From Bdellovibrionales bacterium (GTDB lineage: Bacteria > Bdellovibrionota > Bacteriovoracia > Bacteriovoracales > Bacteriovoracaceae): a stretch of 5,639 bases of DNA. The position numbers and the translations under genes were made by a program. The notes below the pieces were generated by a model that was given only the letters and a program-made list of their open reading frames with translations, searched no databases and had not been told where the DNA came from. Of the stretch, positions 1-5,639 are shown one piece after another. The stretch is taken from contig JAHFAA010000051.1 in the NCBI GenBank assembly GCA_023250775.1, positions 1 through 5,639 of the forward strand, written 5' to 3'. Numbering within the stretch: the first letter of the stretch is position 1; every line of letters starts with the position of its first letter.

Positions 1-877
1 ACTTAACCCATTCATCGCGAGTTTTAGTTTTAAAAATATCGCTGAGTTTTTTGATGGCCTTGGTATTTTCTTGTCCGAAACTCATATGCGCCTCTATCAA
101 TTCTTCGGCCTTGAGGGCACGACACAAGTTTGCCCAGAATTTTTTTTCAAAGGCCCCGAGTGCAACATACTTGCCATCGCTGGTCTTATAGGGATGGTAA
201 CAGGCCTGGCCGCCATTTAATAAATCGCGACCGCTTTGGGGAACTTGTCCACGTTCCATCATCATACTGAAGGGAATGACCGCCATAGAGAGGGCACTGT
301 CCATCAGAGAGATATCGAGATACTGGGCCTTCTCTATCTTATTGCGAGCATAAACCGCCGCCAAGATGGCGATGCAAGCGTGAAAACTTCCTGCCAGGTC
401 AGAAATTTGGATATTGGGTAGGGCACCGTTCATCTGATCAATGCCGAGCTGATGGAGCACACCGCATTCTGCAAGATAGTTAATATCATGTCCAGCCTTT
501 TGCGCCGACGGACTGGCTTGCCCATAACCACTGATGGAACAGTAAATAATTTTGGGATTGAATTTTTTTACCGTGTCGAAATCCACTCCAAGCTTTTTAG
601 TCACGCCCGGCCGAAAACCTTCCAAGATGATATCGACCTTTTTGCATTCATCGTAAAACTTTTGCAGGTCGCTGGGATCATTAAGATCTAAACTCAGAGT
701 TTCTTTGTGCTGATTGAGTGCCTTAAAGAGTTGCGGCATGGAACTTAAGGGATCAGCAATTTTAGGTGAAATGAGCGTGGTTACCTGCGCGCCAAGATTG
801 CCCAACAAACTTGAGGCAAAAGGGCCGGGGAGAAGTTTGCTTAAATCTAAAACGCGAAGTCCCTTCAGTGGTTTCAT
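1..877 (-). CDS. Alpha-methylacyl-CoA racemase (CaiB/BaiF fold), C-terminus cut by window edge
   Basis: The first 292 residues are present. The family is usually about 360 residues, so roughly the last 70 lie outside the window. The protein should interconvert (2R)- and (2S)-methylacyl-CoA in the cytoplasm, making branched acyl-CoAs usable for beta-oxidation. The N-terminus (MKPLKGLRVLDLSKLLPGPF) is the typical family start. The GHDINY motif has His130, an ISDLAG segment has Asp160, and GKYVALGAFE has Glu244. Their spacing matches the catalytic His126/Asp156/Glu241 of the M. tuberculosis racemase MCR, as I recall it. GHDINY argues for a racemase rather than a CoA-transferase of the same fold, although both are possible by fold alone. 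The start codon overlaps the preceding dehydrogenase stop in an ATGA, and I see no well-placed Shine-Dalgarno, so translation is probably coupled. Family assignment is strong; the exact substrate is inferred. Confidence 0.9.
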   Translation of the reverse strand, partial: MKPLKGLRVLDLSKLLPGPFASSLLGNLGAQVTTLISPKIADPLSSMPQLFKALNQHKETLSLDLNDPSDLQKFYDECKKVDIILEGFRPGVTKKLGVDFDTVKKFNPKIIYCSISGYGQASPSAQKAGHDINYLAECGVLHQLGIDQMNGALPNIQISDLAGSFHACIAILAAVYARNKIEKAQYLDISLMDSALSMAVIPFSMMMERGQVPQSGRDLLNGGQACYHPYKTSDGKYVALGAFEKKFWANLCRALKAEELIEAHMSFGQENTKAIKKLSDIFKTKTRDEWVK

Positions 878-3006
878 ACATTTTTACTGTAGAAGGTTTC
901 TCTTTTTGCGGCCATCTCACTCAAAAGTTTTGGCGGAGCAAAACGTGGTCCCCAAGTTTTTTGCAAAGAGGCACAGTTGTTCATAAAAGTATCCAATCCC
1001 TCGTAATCGAGGAAGGACAGTATGCCGCCAGTAAAGGGTGCAAAGCCTAATCCCAAAATGGAACCGACATCGCCATCACGAGGTGTGGTCAAGATTTTTT
1101 CTTGCATGCATTTGATGGTTTCCAAAACTTGTCGATAGATAAGTCGCTTCATCACAATTTGCACATCGGTCTTTTTAGAATCGATCGGAAAATATTTGGC
1201 CAGCTCAGGCCAGAGAAACTTTTTCCCATCGGCGGGGTATTGGTAGAGACCGCCACCCGATTTTCTGCCCAGACGCTTGAGGTCTTTCACGAAGGTTGTG
1301 ACGTCTTTGAAAAGCCCCTTATCTACGGCCTTATCGCCCAAGTCTTGCACCGTTTGGTTCAAAATATGATAAATCAAATCGAGTCCAACTTCGTCGGCAA
1401 CGGCGAGTGGGCCAACGGGCATCCCGGCCATCTTGCCGGCGTTTTCAATTATGGCAGGAGCAAAACCATCACGCAGACAGCTCAGACCTTCCTCAATATA
1501 GGTGGTGAAAACGCGCGAGGTGAAGAAGCCCCGGCCATCGTTGACCACGATCGGGGTTTTCTTAATTTGCGCAGTATAATCCAAACACAAACTCAAGGCC
1601 TCTTTGGAAGATTTTTCTCCCATGATGATTTCTAAGAGAGGCATTTTCTCAACTGGCGAGAAAAAGTGCAGACCGATAAAATTATTCGGACGTTTCGATT
1701 CTAAGGCGAGAGATGTAATCGGCAGAGTCGAAGTATTGGAAGCGAAGATGGCCTCAGGCGCCAGCACCGCTTCCGACTCATGAGTGACGCGTGCTTTGAT
1801 GGCGCGATCTTCAATCACCGCTTCGATCACCAGATCACAACCTTTTACGGCGGCAGGATCTTCAGTGGGAATAATGAGCGCCAAAATTTCTTTCATCTTG
1901 GCCTCAGTGATGTGTCCTTTTGCCAAATCTTTCGCCAGAATTTTTTCAGAATAATTTTTGCCTTTCTCGGCAACGGCGACACTGACGTCTTTTAAAATAA
2001 CTTGAATGCCCGCCTTGGCGGAAACATAGGCGATTCCAGCACCCATCATGCCGGCGCCGAGCACGCCAACCTTGGTGACTTTTTTAGGCGTCACATCTTT
2101 TGGTCGCGCAATGCCTTTATTGCATTGATTGATTCCAAAAAAGAGAGTGCGAATCATGCCCTTGGCGACTTTGCCTGTGACCAACGAAGCAAAATACTGC
2201 GATTCGATTTCCAGCGCGCGATCCAAAGGAACTTGCAGGCCTTCATAAACACAGGAGAGAATCGCCGCGGGTGCGGGATAATTATTACAGGTTTTTTCGG
2301 TGAGCATGGCGGTCGAGGCGGGGAAAACCTGATAGCCGCGAGGCGACTGAACTTCGCCACCAGGGACTTTAAATTTCGGATTATCCCATGGTTGGGCGGG
2401 ATTGGTGCAAGCTAAAATCCAAGCGCGGGCCTTAGAGAGAAGTTGCTCAACGTCAGAGGCAAGTTCCGAGACCAGACCATCACTCAAGGCCTTTTCAGGA
2501 CTGGCCTTGGTGCCTTGTAACAGATAAGGCAGGGCCTTTTCAAAACCAATCAAGCGTGGCAATCGCTGAGTGCCGCCGCCGCCGGGAAGTAGTCCAAGGC
2601 CGACTTCGGGCAAACCAATTTGTGCCCTTGAATCATTCAGCATAATGCGGTGATGAGTGGCCAGAACAATTTCGTAACCCATTCCAAGGCACGTGCCGTT
2701 GATGGCCGCCACCACTGGAATTTTAGAGGTTTCCATTTTGCGCAAAAAGCGGTGAATTTCAGAGGTGAGCTTCACGCTGTCATCGGCATTCTTGATGGTT
2801 AGTAACATGGAAAGATCGGCACCCGCCATAAATTCTTTTTTGCTGGAGGTGAGAATAATTCCTTTCAAACCTTTTTCGCTTATCGCCTGATTAAATTTCT
2901 TTTCCAGCTCCAGCATAAAGGCGGCATCACCCACATTCATGGGAGTGTCGCTACGGTTGATGCTCAAAGTGACAATTCGATTTTGGTCAATGTTGTAATC
3001 AATCAT
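874..3006 (-). CDS. fadB: Multifunctional enoyl-CoA hydratase / 3-hydroxyacyl-CoA dehydrogenase (trifunctional enzyme alpha subunit)
   Basis: This 710-residue cytoplasmic protein hydrates 2-enoyl-CoA and oxidises the 3-hydroxyacyl-CoA with NAD+. Residues 1-190 form the crotonase domain: FMAGAD (59-64) is part of the oxyanion hole, and Glu112 (GYEIVLA) and Glu134 (GLPE) are the two catalytic acids. Their 22-residue spacing matches M. tuberculosis FadB rather than E. coli FadB (20). The NAD-binding fold follows at about 310-488, with GxGxxG at Gly317/319/322, SNTST at 423-427, and the His447/Glu459 dyad in HFFSPVEKMPLLE. Two C-terminal helical dehydrogenase domains span about 490-705. Where E. 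coli-type enzymes have Asn (GFFVNR), this one has GFFTSR with Ser497, as I recall also for M. tuberculosis FadB. I chose the ATG at 3006 over one 15 codons upstream because it follows GAGAGAG by 6 nt, starts 1 nt after the thiolase stop, and the upstream extension is unlike the family. It should pair with the adjacent thiolase. Confidence 0.95.
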   Translation of the reverse strand: MIDYNIDQNRIVTLSINRSDTPMNVGDAAFMLELEKKFNQAISEKGLKGIILTSSKKEFMAGADLSMLLTIKNADDSVKLTSEIHRFLRKMETSKIPVVAAINGTCLGMGYEIVLATHHRIMLNDSRAQIGLPEVGLGLLPGGGGTQRLPRLIGFEKALPYLLQGTKASPEKALSDGLVSELASDVEQLLSKARAWILACTNPAQPWDNPKFKVPGGEVQSPRGYQVFPASTAMLTEKTCNNYPAPAAILSCVYEGLQVPLDRALEIESQYFASLVTGKVAKGMIRTLFFGINQCNKGIARPKDVTPKKVTKVGVLGAGMMGAGIAYVSAKAGIQVILKDVSVAVAEKGKNYSEKILAKDLAKGHITEAKMKEILALIIPTEDPAAVKGCDLVIEAVIEDRAIKARVTHESEAVLAPEAIFASNTSTLPITSLALESKRPNNFIGLHFFSPVEKMPLLEIIMGEKSSKEALSLCLDYTAQIKKTPIVVNDGRGFFTSRVFTTYIEEGLSCLRDGFAPAIIENAGKMAGMPVGPLAVADEVGLDLIYHILNQTVQDLGDKAVDKGLFKDVTTFVKDLKRLGRKSGGGLYQYPADGKKFLWPELAKYFPIDSKKTDVQIVMKRLIYRQVLETIKCMQEKILTTPRDGDVGSILGLGFAPFTGGILSFLDYEGLDTFMNNCASLQKTWGPRFAPPKLLSEMAAKRETFYSKNV

Positions 3007-3007
3007 A

Positions 3008-4216
3008 TTAAACTCTCTCGATAATAGTCGCGATGCCCATGCCACCACCAATGCATAAGGTGACCAGACCCGTGGATTTATTTTGACGTTCTAACTCATC
3101 AATCAAGGTGCTCAGAAGAACCGATCCAGTGGCACCGAGTGGGTGGCCTAAAGCAATGGCGCCGCCGTTCACATTTATTTTCGACTGATCCAAATTGAAT
3201 TCACGCATGAAGCGCAACACCACGGCGGCAAAGGCCTCGTTAATTTCAATCAAGTCAATGTCCTTGATACTCATGTGGGCCTTATCCAAGGCCATTTGGG
3301 TGGCCGGGCCGGGGCCCAAGAGCATGATCGTCGGGTCAGTGGACGTGAGGGCAAAAGATTTGATACGGGCCCGCGCTTTTAAGTTGAGGCGTTTTCCGAT
3401 GTCTTTGCTGCCAACCAAAACGGCGGCGGCACCATCCACGATGCCGGAAGAATTGCCGGCGTGATGGACGTGATTAATTTTTTCCACGCCAGGATATTTT
3501 TGCATGGCGACTGAATCAAAACCAAAATTTTCGCCCATGCCTTGGAATGCCGGTTTGAGCTCTGCCAAACTTTCCACGGTTGTCTCTGCGCGAAAGTGTT
3601 CATCGCGATCAAGCAAAACTTTTCCATTCACATCTTTGACCGGAATAATGGATTTATTAAAACGTCCTTCGGCCCAGGCCTTGGCTGCACGCTGTTGCGA
3701 AACGACCGCGAACTGGTCAACGTCACGACGAGTGAAGCCCTCAAGTGTGGCAATTAAATCGGCCGAGATTCCTTGTGGGATGAAATGAGTTTGGCGTGCC
3801 ACTTCCGGATCGATCAGCCATGCACCACCGTCGCTTCCCATGGGGACACGACTCATGGATTCAACACCGCCTGCCACGATCAGATCGGACTGGCCCGCCA
3901 TGATGTACGCGCTGGCGGTGTTGACCGCCTCAAGACCTGAAGAGCAGAAGCGGTTTAAGGTCATGCCTGGAACTCGTTCACTATAGCCGGCAAACATGGC
4001 GGCGGCTTTGGCAATATTTCCGCCTTGCTCGGCCACGGGAGTCACGCAGCCCATGATGACGTCTTGAACTAAGTTAGTGTCGAGATGATTGCGGTCTCTA
4101 AGTGCCTCAAGAACCGTTTTTAAGAGGTGAATCGGGCGAGCAACATGCAGGCCACCTGATGACTTACCTTTGCCTCGCGGAGTTCGAGCAGTGTCATAAA
4201 TAAAAGCGTCGTTCAC
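3008..4216 (-). CDS. fadA: Acetyl-CoA C-acyltransferase (3-ketoacyl-CoA thiolase, trifunctional enzyme beta subunit)
   Basis: This 402-residue thiolase cleaves 3-ketoacyl-CoA with CoA to acetyl-CoA and a shortened acyl-CoA, the last step of beta-oxidation. The catalytic set is complete: nucleophile Cys91 in NRFCSSGLEAVNTA, NEAFA at 326-330, His358 in GGAIALGHPLGATG, and Cys388 in the LCIGGGMG motif. The start (NDAFIYDTARTPRGKGK) and end (IATIIERV) closely resemble M. tuberculosis FadA (about 403 residues), as recalled. That protein forms an alpha2-beta2 trifunctional enzyme with FadB. I chose the GTG at 4216 because AAGGAG sits 6 nt upstream and the family begins here. The longer ATG reading from 4270 would overlap the channel gene and add 18 residues of unrelated sequence. 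The gene lies 13 nt after the channel stop and 1 nt before the hydratase/dehydrogenase start. The degradative role is inferred from its partner, since a biosynthetic acetoacetyl-CoA thiolase shares the fold. Confidence 0.95.
   Translation of the reverse strand: MNDAFIYDTARTPRGKGKSSGGLHVARPIHLLKTVLEALRDRNHLDTNLVQDVIMGCVTPVAEQGGNIAKAAAMFAGYSERVPGMTLNRFCSSGLEAVNTASAYIMAGQSDLIVAGGVESMSRVPMGSDGGAWLIDPEVARQTHFIPQGISADLIATLEGFTRRDVDQFAVVSQQRAAKAWAEGRFNKSIIPVKDVNGKVLLDRDEHFRAETTVESLAELKPAFQGMGENFGFDSVAMQKYPGVEKINHVHHAGNSSGIVDGAAAVLVGSKDIGKRLNLKARARIKSFALTSTDPTIMLLGPGPATQMALDKAHMSIKDIDLIEINEAFAAVVLRFMREFNLDQSKINVNGGAIALGHPLGATGSVLLSTLIDELERQNKSTGLVTLCIGGGMGIATIIERV
3013..3019 (-). promoter_or_regulatory. 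Ribosome binding site deciding the hydratase/dehydrogenase start
   Basis: GAGAGAG lies 6 nt before the ATG at 3006 and is embedded in the last sense codons (Glu-Arg-Val) of the thiolase. It supports this start over the in-frame ATG at 3051, and it suggests that the two subunits are translated in step. Confidence 0.7.
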
Positions 4217-4222
4217 GAAAAA

Positions 4223-4228
4223 CTCCTT
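4223..4228 (-). promoter_or_regulatory. Ribosome binding site deciding the thiolase GTG start
   Basis: AAGGAG stands 6 nt before the GTG at 4216 and lies within the 13-nt gap after the channel stop codon. It is close to the full anti-Shine-Dalgarno complement and supports GTG rather than the ATG at 4270. Confidence 0.85.
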
Positions 4229-4229
4229 G

Positions 4230-5234
4230 TTATGCGTTGACCACATGGACGGTGCTGGTGGGGAAGGCAAAATTAATTTTTGCTATTTCAAACTCTTTCA
4301 CAATGCCCAGAAAAATTTGCTGCTGCTTATCCATGTGAGTTGGATACTCACGTCCGGTCACGAAATAAACAATTTCAAAATTGAGTGACGAAGCAGCCAA
4401 TTCACAAAAATGACAGCGATCAAGTTTGACATCGCTGATCCCATTCATAATCTTGGCGATGATGCCAGGGATTGACTTGAGTTGCTCGTGAGTCGTGCCG
4501 TATTCGACGCCCAAGCGAAAAACAACGCGACGATTATCCATGCGTTTAAAGTTATGCAATTTTGTATTCATCAACTGGGTATTGGAGAGGATAATTTGCT
4601 CGCCAACGAGTGAGCGAATTTTGGTGGATTTAAGTCCCATACTTTCAATCGTGCCAGAGACATCTCCGATAACGACACTGTCTCCAACTTCGAACGGTTG
4701 ATCAAAGAGAATGGCAAAGTAGTTAAAAATATCGCTTAACATTGCCTGAGATGCCAGAGCGACGGCGACACCGCCAATGCCAAGACCGGCGATGATAGAA
4801 GTCACCTTGAATCCAAGATTGTCTAAAATAAAAAGGAAGGCCAGGCCCCAGATGACCACTTTGATCAGCGTCACAATTCCTCTATGGCCTTGTTCGGAAA
4901 TGCCGCTGACTTTTAGATCAAGCACAGCTTTGACCAGGTCGAGAGTGATCAGGGCCGCGAGAATCCCCCCTGCGCCAATCAGAAATTTTTGGATGATCGA
5001 AGGGATCACGGCGGGAATCGGCAAGGCGATAACCGCGTGGGCGACAATAAACAGATATAAAAAAGGAATTATGCGCTTTTGCAGGATGAGAATAATAACA
5101 TCATCCCACTGCGAATCTGTTTTTTTTGCCCATGCATTGAGTTTAGTATTGACCAGCATGGAAAAAACTTTAACGGCAATGAGACCGGCACCAAGAGTGA
5201 CAAGCGATTGGATGGGAAGTAGATCAAGATTCAT
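4230..5234 (-). CDS. MscS-family mechanosensitive ion channel
   Basis: This 334-residue inner-membrane protein should form a tension-gated channel that releases solutes on hypo-osmotic shock. Hydrophobic segments are visible at about 7-28, 54-78, 83-105 and 118-140. The pore-lining helix (about 144-173) follows, rich in Gly and Ala (AGLGIGGVAVALASQAML). This gives about five membrane passes, close in size and layout to E. coli YnaI rather than the three-pass MscS. The conserved beta-domain follows: FDQPFEVGDSVVIG (177-190), GTIESMGLKSTKIRS (194-208) and an ILSNTQL stretch (215-221). The C-terminal alpha/beta domain ends with INFAFPTSTVHV. By eye, the position matching the MscS Gly113 hinge (after Gln) is Ala164, so gating details may differ. 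The ATG at 5234 has GAGG 7 nt upstream. It is the first gene of the apparent operon, and its link to fatty-acid breakdown is positional only. Confidence 0.93.
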   Translation of the reverse strand: MNLDLLPIQSLVTLGAGLIAVKVFSMLVNTKLNAWAKKTDSQWDDVIILILQKRIIPFLYLFIVAHAVIALPIPAVIPSIIQKFLIGAGGILAALITLDLVKAVLDLKVSGISEQGHRGIVTLIKVVIWGLAFLFILDNLGFKVTSIIAGLGIGGVAVALASQAMLSDIFNYFAILFDQPFEVGDSVVIGDVSGTIESMGLKSTKIRSLVGEQIILSNTQLMNTKLHNFKRMDNRRVVFRLGVEYGTTHEQLKSIPGIIAKIMNGISDVKLDRCHFCELAASSLNFEIVYFVTGREYPTHMDKQQQIFLGIVKEFEIAKINFAFPTSTVHVVNA

Positions 5235-5314
5235 CTTAAAACCTCACGACTGAACATGTTTTGTGCTGATAATTCTATTAGTTAATGAGCTTAATCGGCC
5301 AGGGCCTAAAAATT

Positions 5315-5325
5315 TCACATTGTGA
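5315..5325. promoter_or_regulatory. Perfect 11-bp palindrome, candidate operator
   Basis: TCACA-T-TGTGA is an exact inverted repeat with 5-bp arms and a 1-bp centre. It lies in the divergent intergenic region and overlaps the candidate -35 of the plus-strand gene. The half-sites resemble those of CRP but in the opposite order (CRP sites are TGTGA-N6-TCACA), so it is not a CRP site. A dimeric repressor such as a TetR- or GntR-type lipid regulator could bind here; this is inference. Confidence 0.3.
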
Positions 5326-5351
5326 TTTAGTTATAGTATGGTGCATTACTT

Positions 5352-5356
5352 GGAGG
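5352..5356 (+). promoter_or_regulatory. Ribosome binding site of the exported-protein gene
   Basis: GGAGG stands 7 nt before the ATG at 5364, a near-ideal placement. It fixes the start at the beginning of a good signal peptide. Confidence 0.85.
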
Positions 5357-5363
5357 AATTTCT

Positions 5364-5639
5364 ATGAAGTCGAATTTGCTTTTATTCTCATTCGTAGCAT
5401 TACTCACTCTCATTCGTCCCCTGCTGTCTTTGGCACAAGGTGATGAGAGTGGTTGGAAGCTTTACCCCTACCAAGACCCTTCCTCACAAATAGTTTTTCC
5501 CATTGATGAAGGCAAACACCACGGCCTTCGCAATATGGAATGGTGGTATTCTGTCATGCACCTAAAAGGTGAAACGTCGGGCGATCACTATGCCGTTTTA
5601 GTCACCCATTTCAATAACCAGATTCGATTATTTACAGTC
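5364..5639 (+). CDS. Exported CrtC/AttH lipocalin-like protein, N-terminal fragment
   Basis: The first 92 codons are present and the reading frame runs off the window. Residues 1-24 look like a Sec signal peptide: Lys2, a hydrophobic core LLLFSFVALLTL, and a probable signal peptidase I site after Ser-Leu-Ala24. There is no lipobox Cys, so it is probably soluble in the periplasm or secreted. The mature start has FPIDEGKHHG (45-54) followed by MEWWYSVMHLKG (58-69). This resembles the signature of the CrtC/AttH family (prokaryotic lipocalin-like, related to carotenoid 1,2-hydratase), where a proline-aspartate-histidine stretch precedes EWWY. The family includes hydratases and proteins of unknown role, so I do not assign a reaction. 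GGAGG lies 7 nt before the ATG. The gene is divergent from the channel/beta-oxidation operon. The family call rests on a short motif and is moderately sure. Confidence 0.7.
   Translation, partial: MKSNLLLFSFVALLTLIRPLLSLAQGDESGWKLYPYQDPSSQIVFPIDEGKHHGLRNMEWWYSVMHLKGETSGDHYAVLVTHFNNQIRLFTV

Larger units (their letters stand above)
5235..5363. promoter_or_regulatory. Divergent intergenic promoter region
   Basis: This 129-bp AT-rich spacer must hold the start signals for the minus-strand operon and the plus-strand exported-protein gene. For the plus strand, TTCACA (5314-5319), a 17-bp spacer and TATGGT (5337-5342) form one possible sigma-70 pair. TATAGT at 5332-5337 is a better -10 but lacks a matching -35. 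For the minus strand, TAGAAT (5277-5272) is a possible -10 about 37 nt before the channel start, again without a clear -35. A GGCC-AG-GGCC element lies at 5297-5306. The region is certainly intergenic; the individual promoter boxes are guesses. Confidence 0.5.

Noticed and set aside
496..498. Loss of the conserved dehydrogenase Asn (Ser at residue 497 of the hydratase/dehydrogenase) as a sign of inactivation
   Set aside because: The coordinates given here are residue numbers. The GFFTSR form is, as I recall, normal in the mycobacterial-type subfamily, and the His447/Glu459 dyad is intact.
236..986. Several short plus-strand frames opposite the racemase and its upstream junction
   Set aside because: They lie antisense to a well-supported racemase, overlap one another, and show no family motifs.
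1102..1635. A 177-codon plus-strand open frame opposite the hydratase/dehydrogenase
   Set aside because: It is antisense to a gene with full catalytic motifs, and its translation shows no recognisable domain; it is a shadow frame.
3007..3051. A 15-codon N-terminal extension of the hydratase/dehydrogenase
   Set aside because: It would overlap the thiolase end, has no homology to the family start, and the ATG at 3006 has a well-spaced ribosome binding site.
4217..4270. An 18-codon N-terminal extension of the thiolase from an upstream ATG
   Set aside because: It reads through the channel's 3' end in another frame, and the GTG at 4216 has a near-perfect ribosome binding site and the expected family start.
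4777..5253. A 158-codon plus-strand open frame opposite the channel gene
   Set aside because: It is antisense to the MscS pore and membrane segments, shows no coherent domain, and runs into the channel's own ribosome binding site.
5297..5306. GGCC-AG-GGCC as a terminator stem
   Set aside because: The arms are only 4 bp with a 2-bp centre, too tight for a hairpin loop, and no T-run follows on either strand.
5315..5325. The palindrome as a CRP site
   Set aside because: CRP sites read TGTGA-N6-TCACA; here the half-sites are in the reverse order with a 1-bp centre.

Overview
The window comes from a Gram-negative-like bacterium with moderate GC content. It reads as ordinary chromosomal metabolism: dense genes, very short spacers, and no mobile-element, phage, CRISPR or RNA-gene signal. 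I cannot assign a lineage. The enzyme types would fit many proteobacteria or related predatory or soil lineages, and that is inference only.

Layout. Positions 5234 down to 1 carry four genes on the minus strand that look like one operon. In order of transcription they are a MscS-family small-conductance mechanosensitive channel (5234-4230), an acetyl-CoA acyltransferase or thiolase (4216-3008, GTG start), a multifunctional enoyl-CoA hydratase / 3-hydroxyacyl-CoA dehydrogenase (3006-874), and an alpha-methylacyl-CoA racemase of the CaiB/BaiF (family III CoA-transferase) fold (877 to beyond position 1, C-terminus missing). The junctions are a 13-nt gap holding a strong Shine-Dalgarno, a 1-nt gap, and a 4-nt ATGA stop/start overlap. 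A 129-bp intergenic region (5235-5363) separates this operon from a divergent plus-strand gene (5364 to beyond 5639). That gene encodes an exported protein resembling the CrtC/AttH lipocalin-like family, and only its first 92 codons are present.

How the genes work together. The hydratase/dehydrogenase and the thiolase supply the last three steps of fatty-acid beta-oxidation. Their length, gene order and motifs are those of the actinobacterial (M. tuberculosis) FadA-FadB trifunctional enzyme rather than the E. coli fadBA arrangement. The racemase would convert (2R)-methylacyl-CoA to the (2S)-form needed for beta-oxidation, so the operon may handle 2-methyl-branched chains such as isoprenoid or sterol side chains as well as straight ones. 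No acyl-CoA ligase, acyl-CoA dehydrogenase or regulator lies in the window. The link to the channel gene and to the exported lipocalin-like protein is by position only.

I see no clear evidence of an undescribed system. The points most worth a second look are the channel gene leading a beta-oxidation operon, the racemase coupled to the trifunctional enzyme, the divergent exported protein, and a perfect 11-bp palindrome in the shared promoter region.
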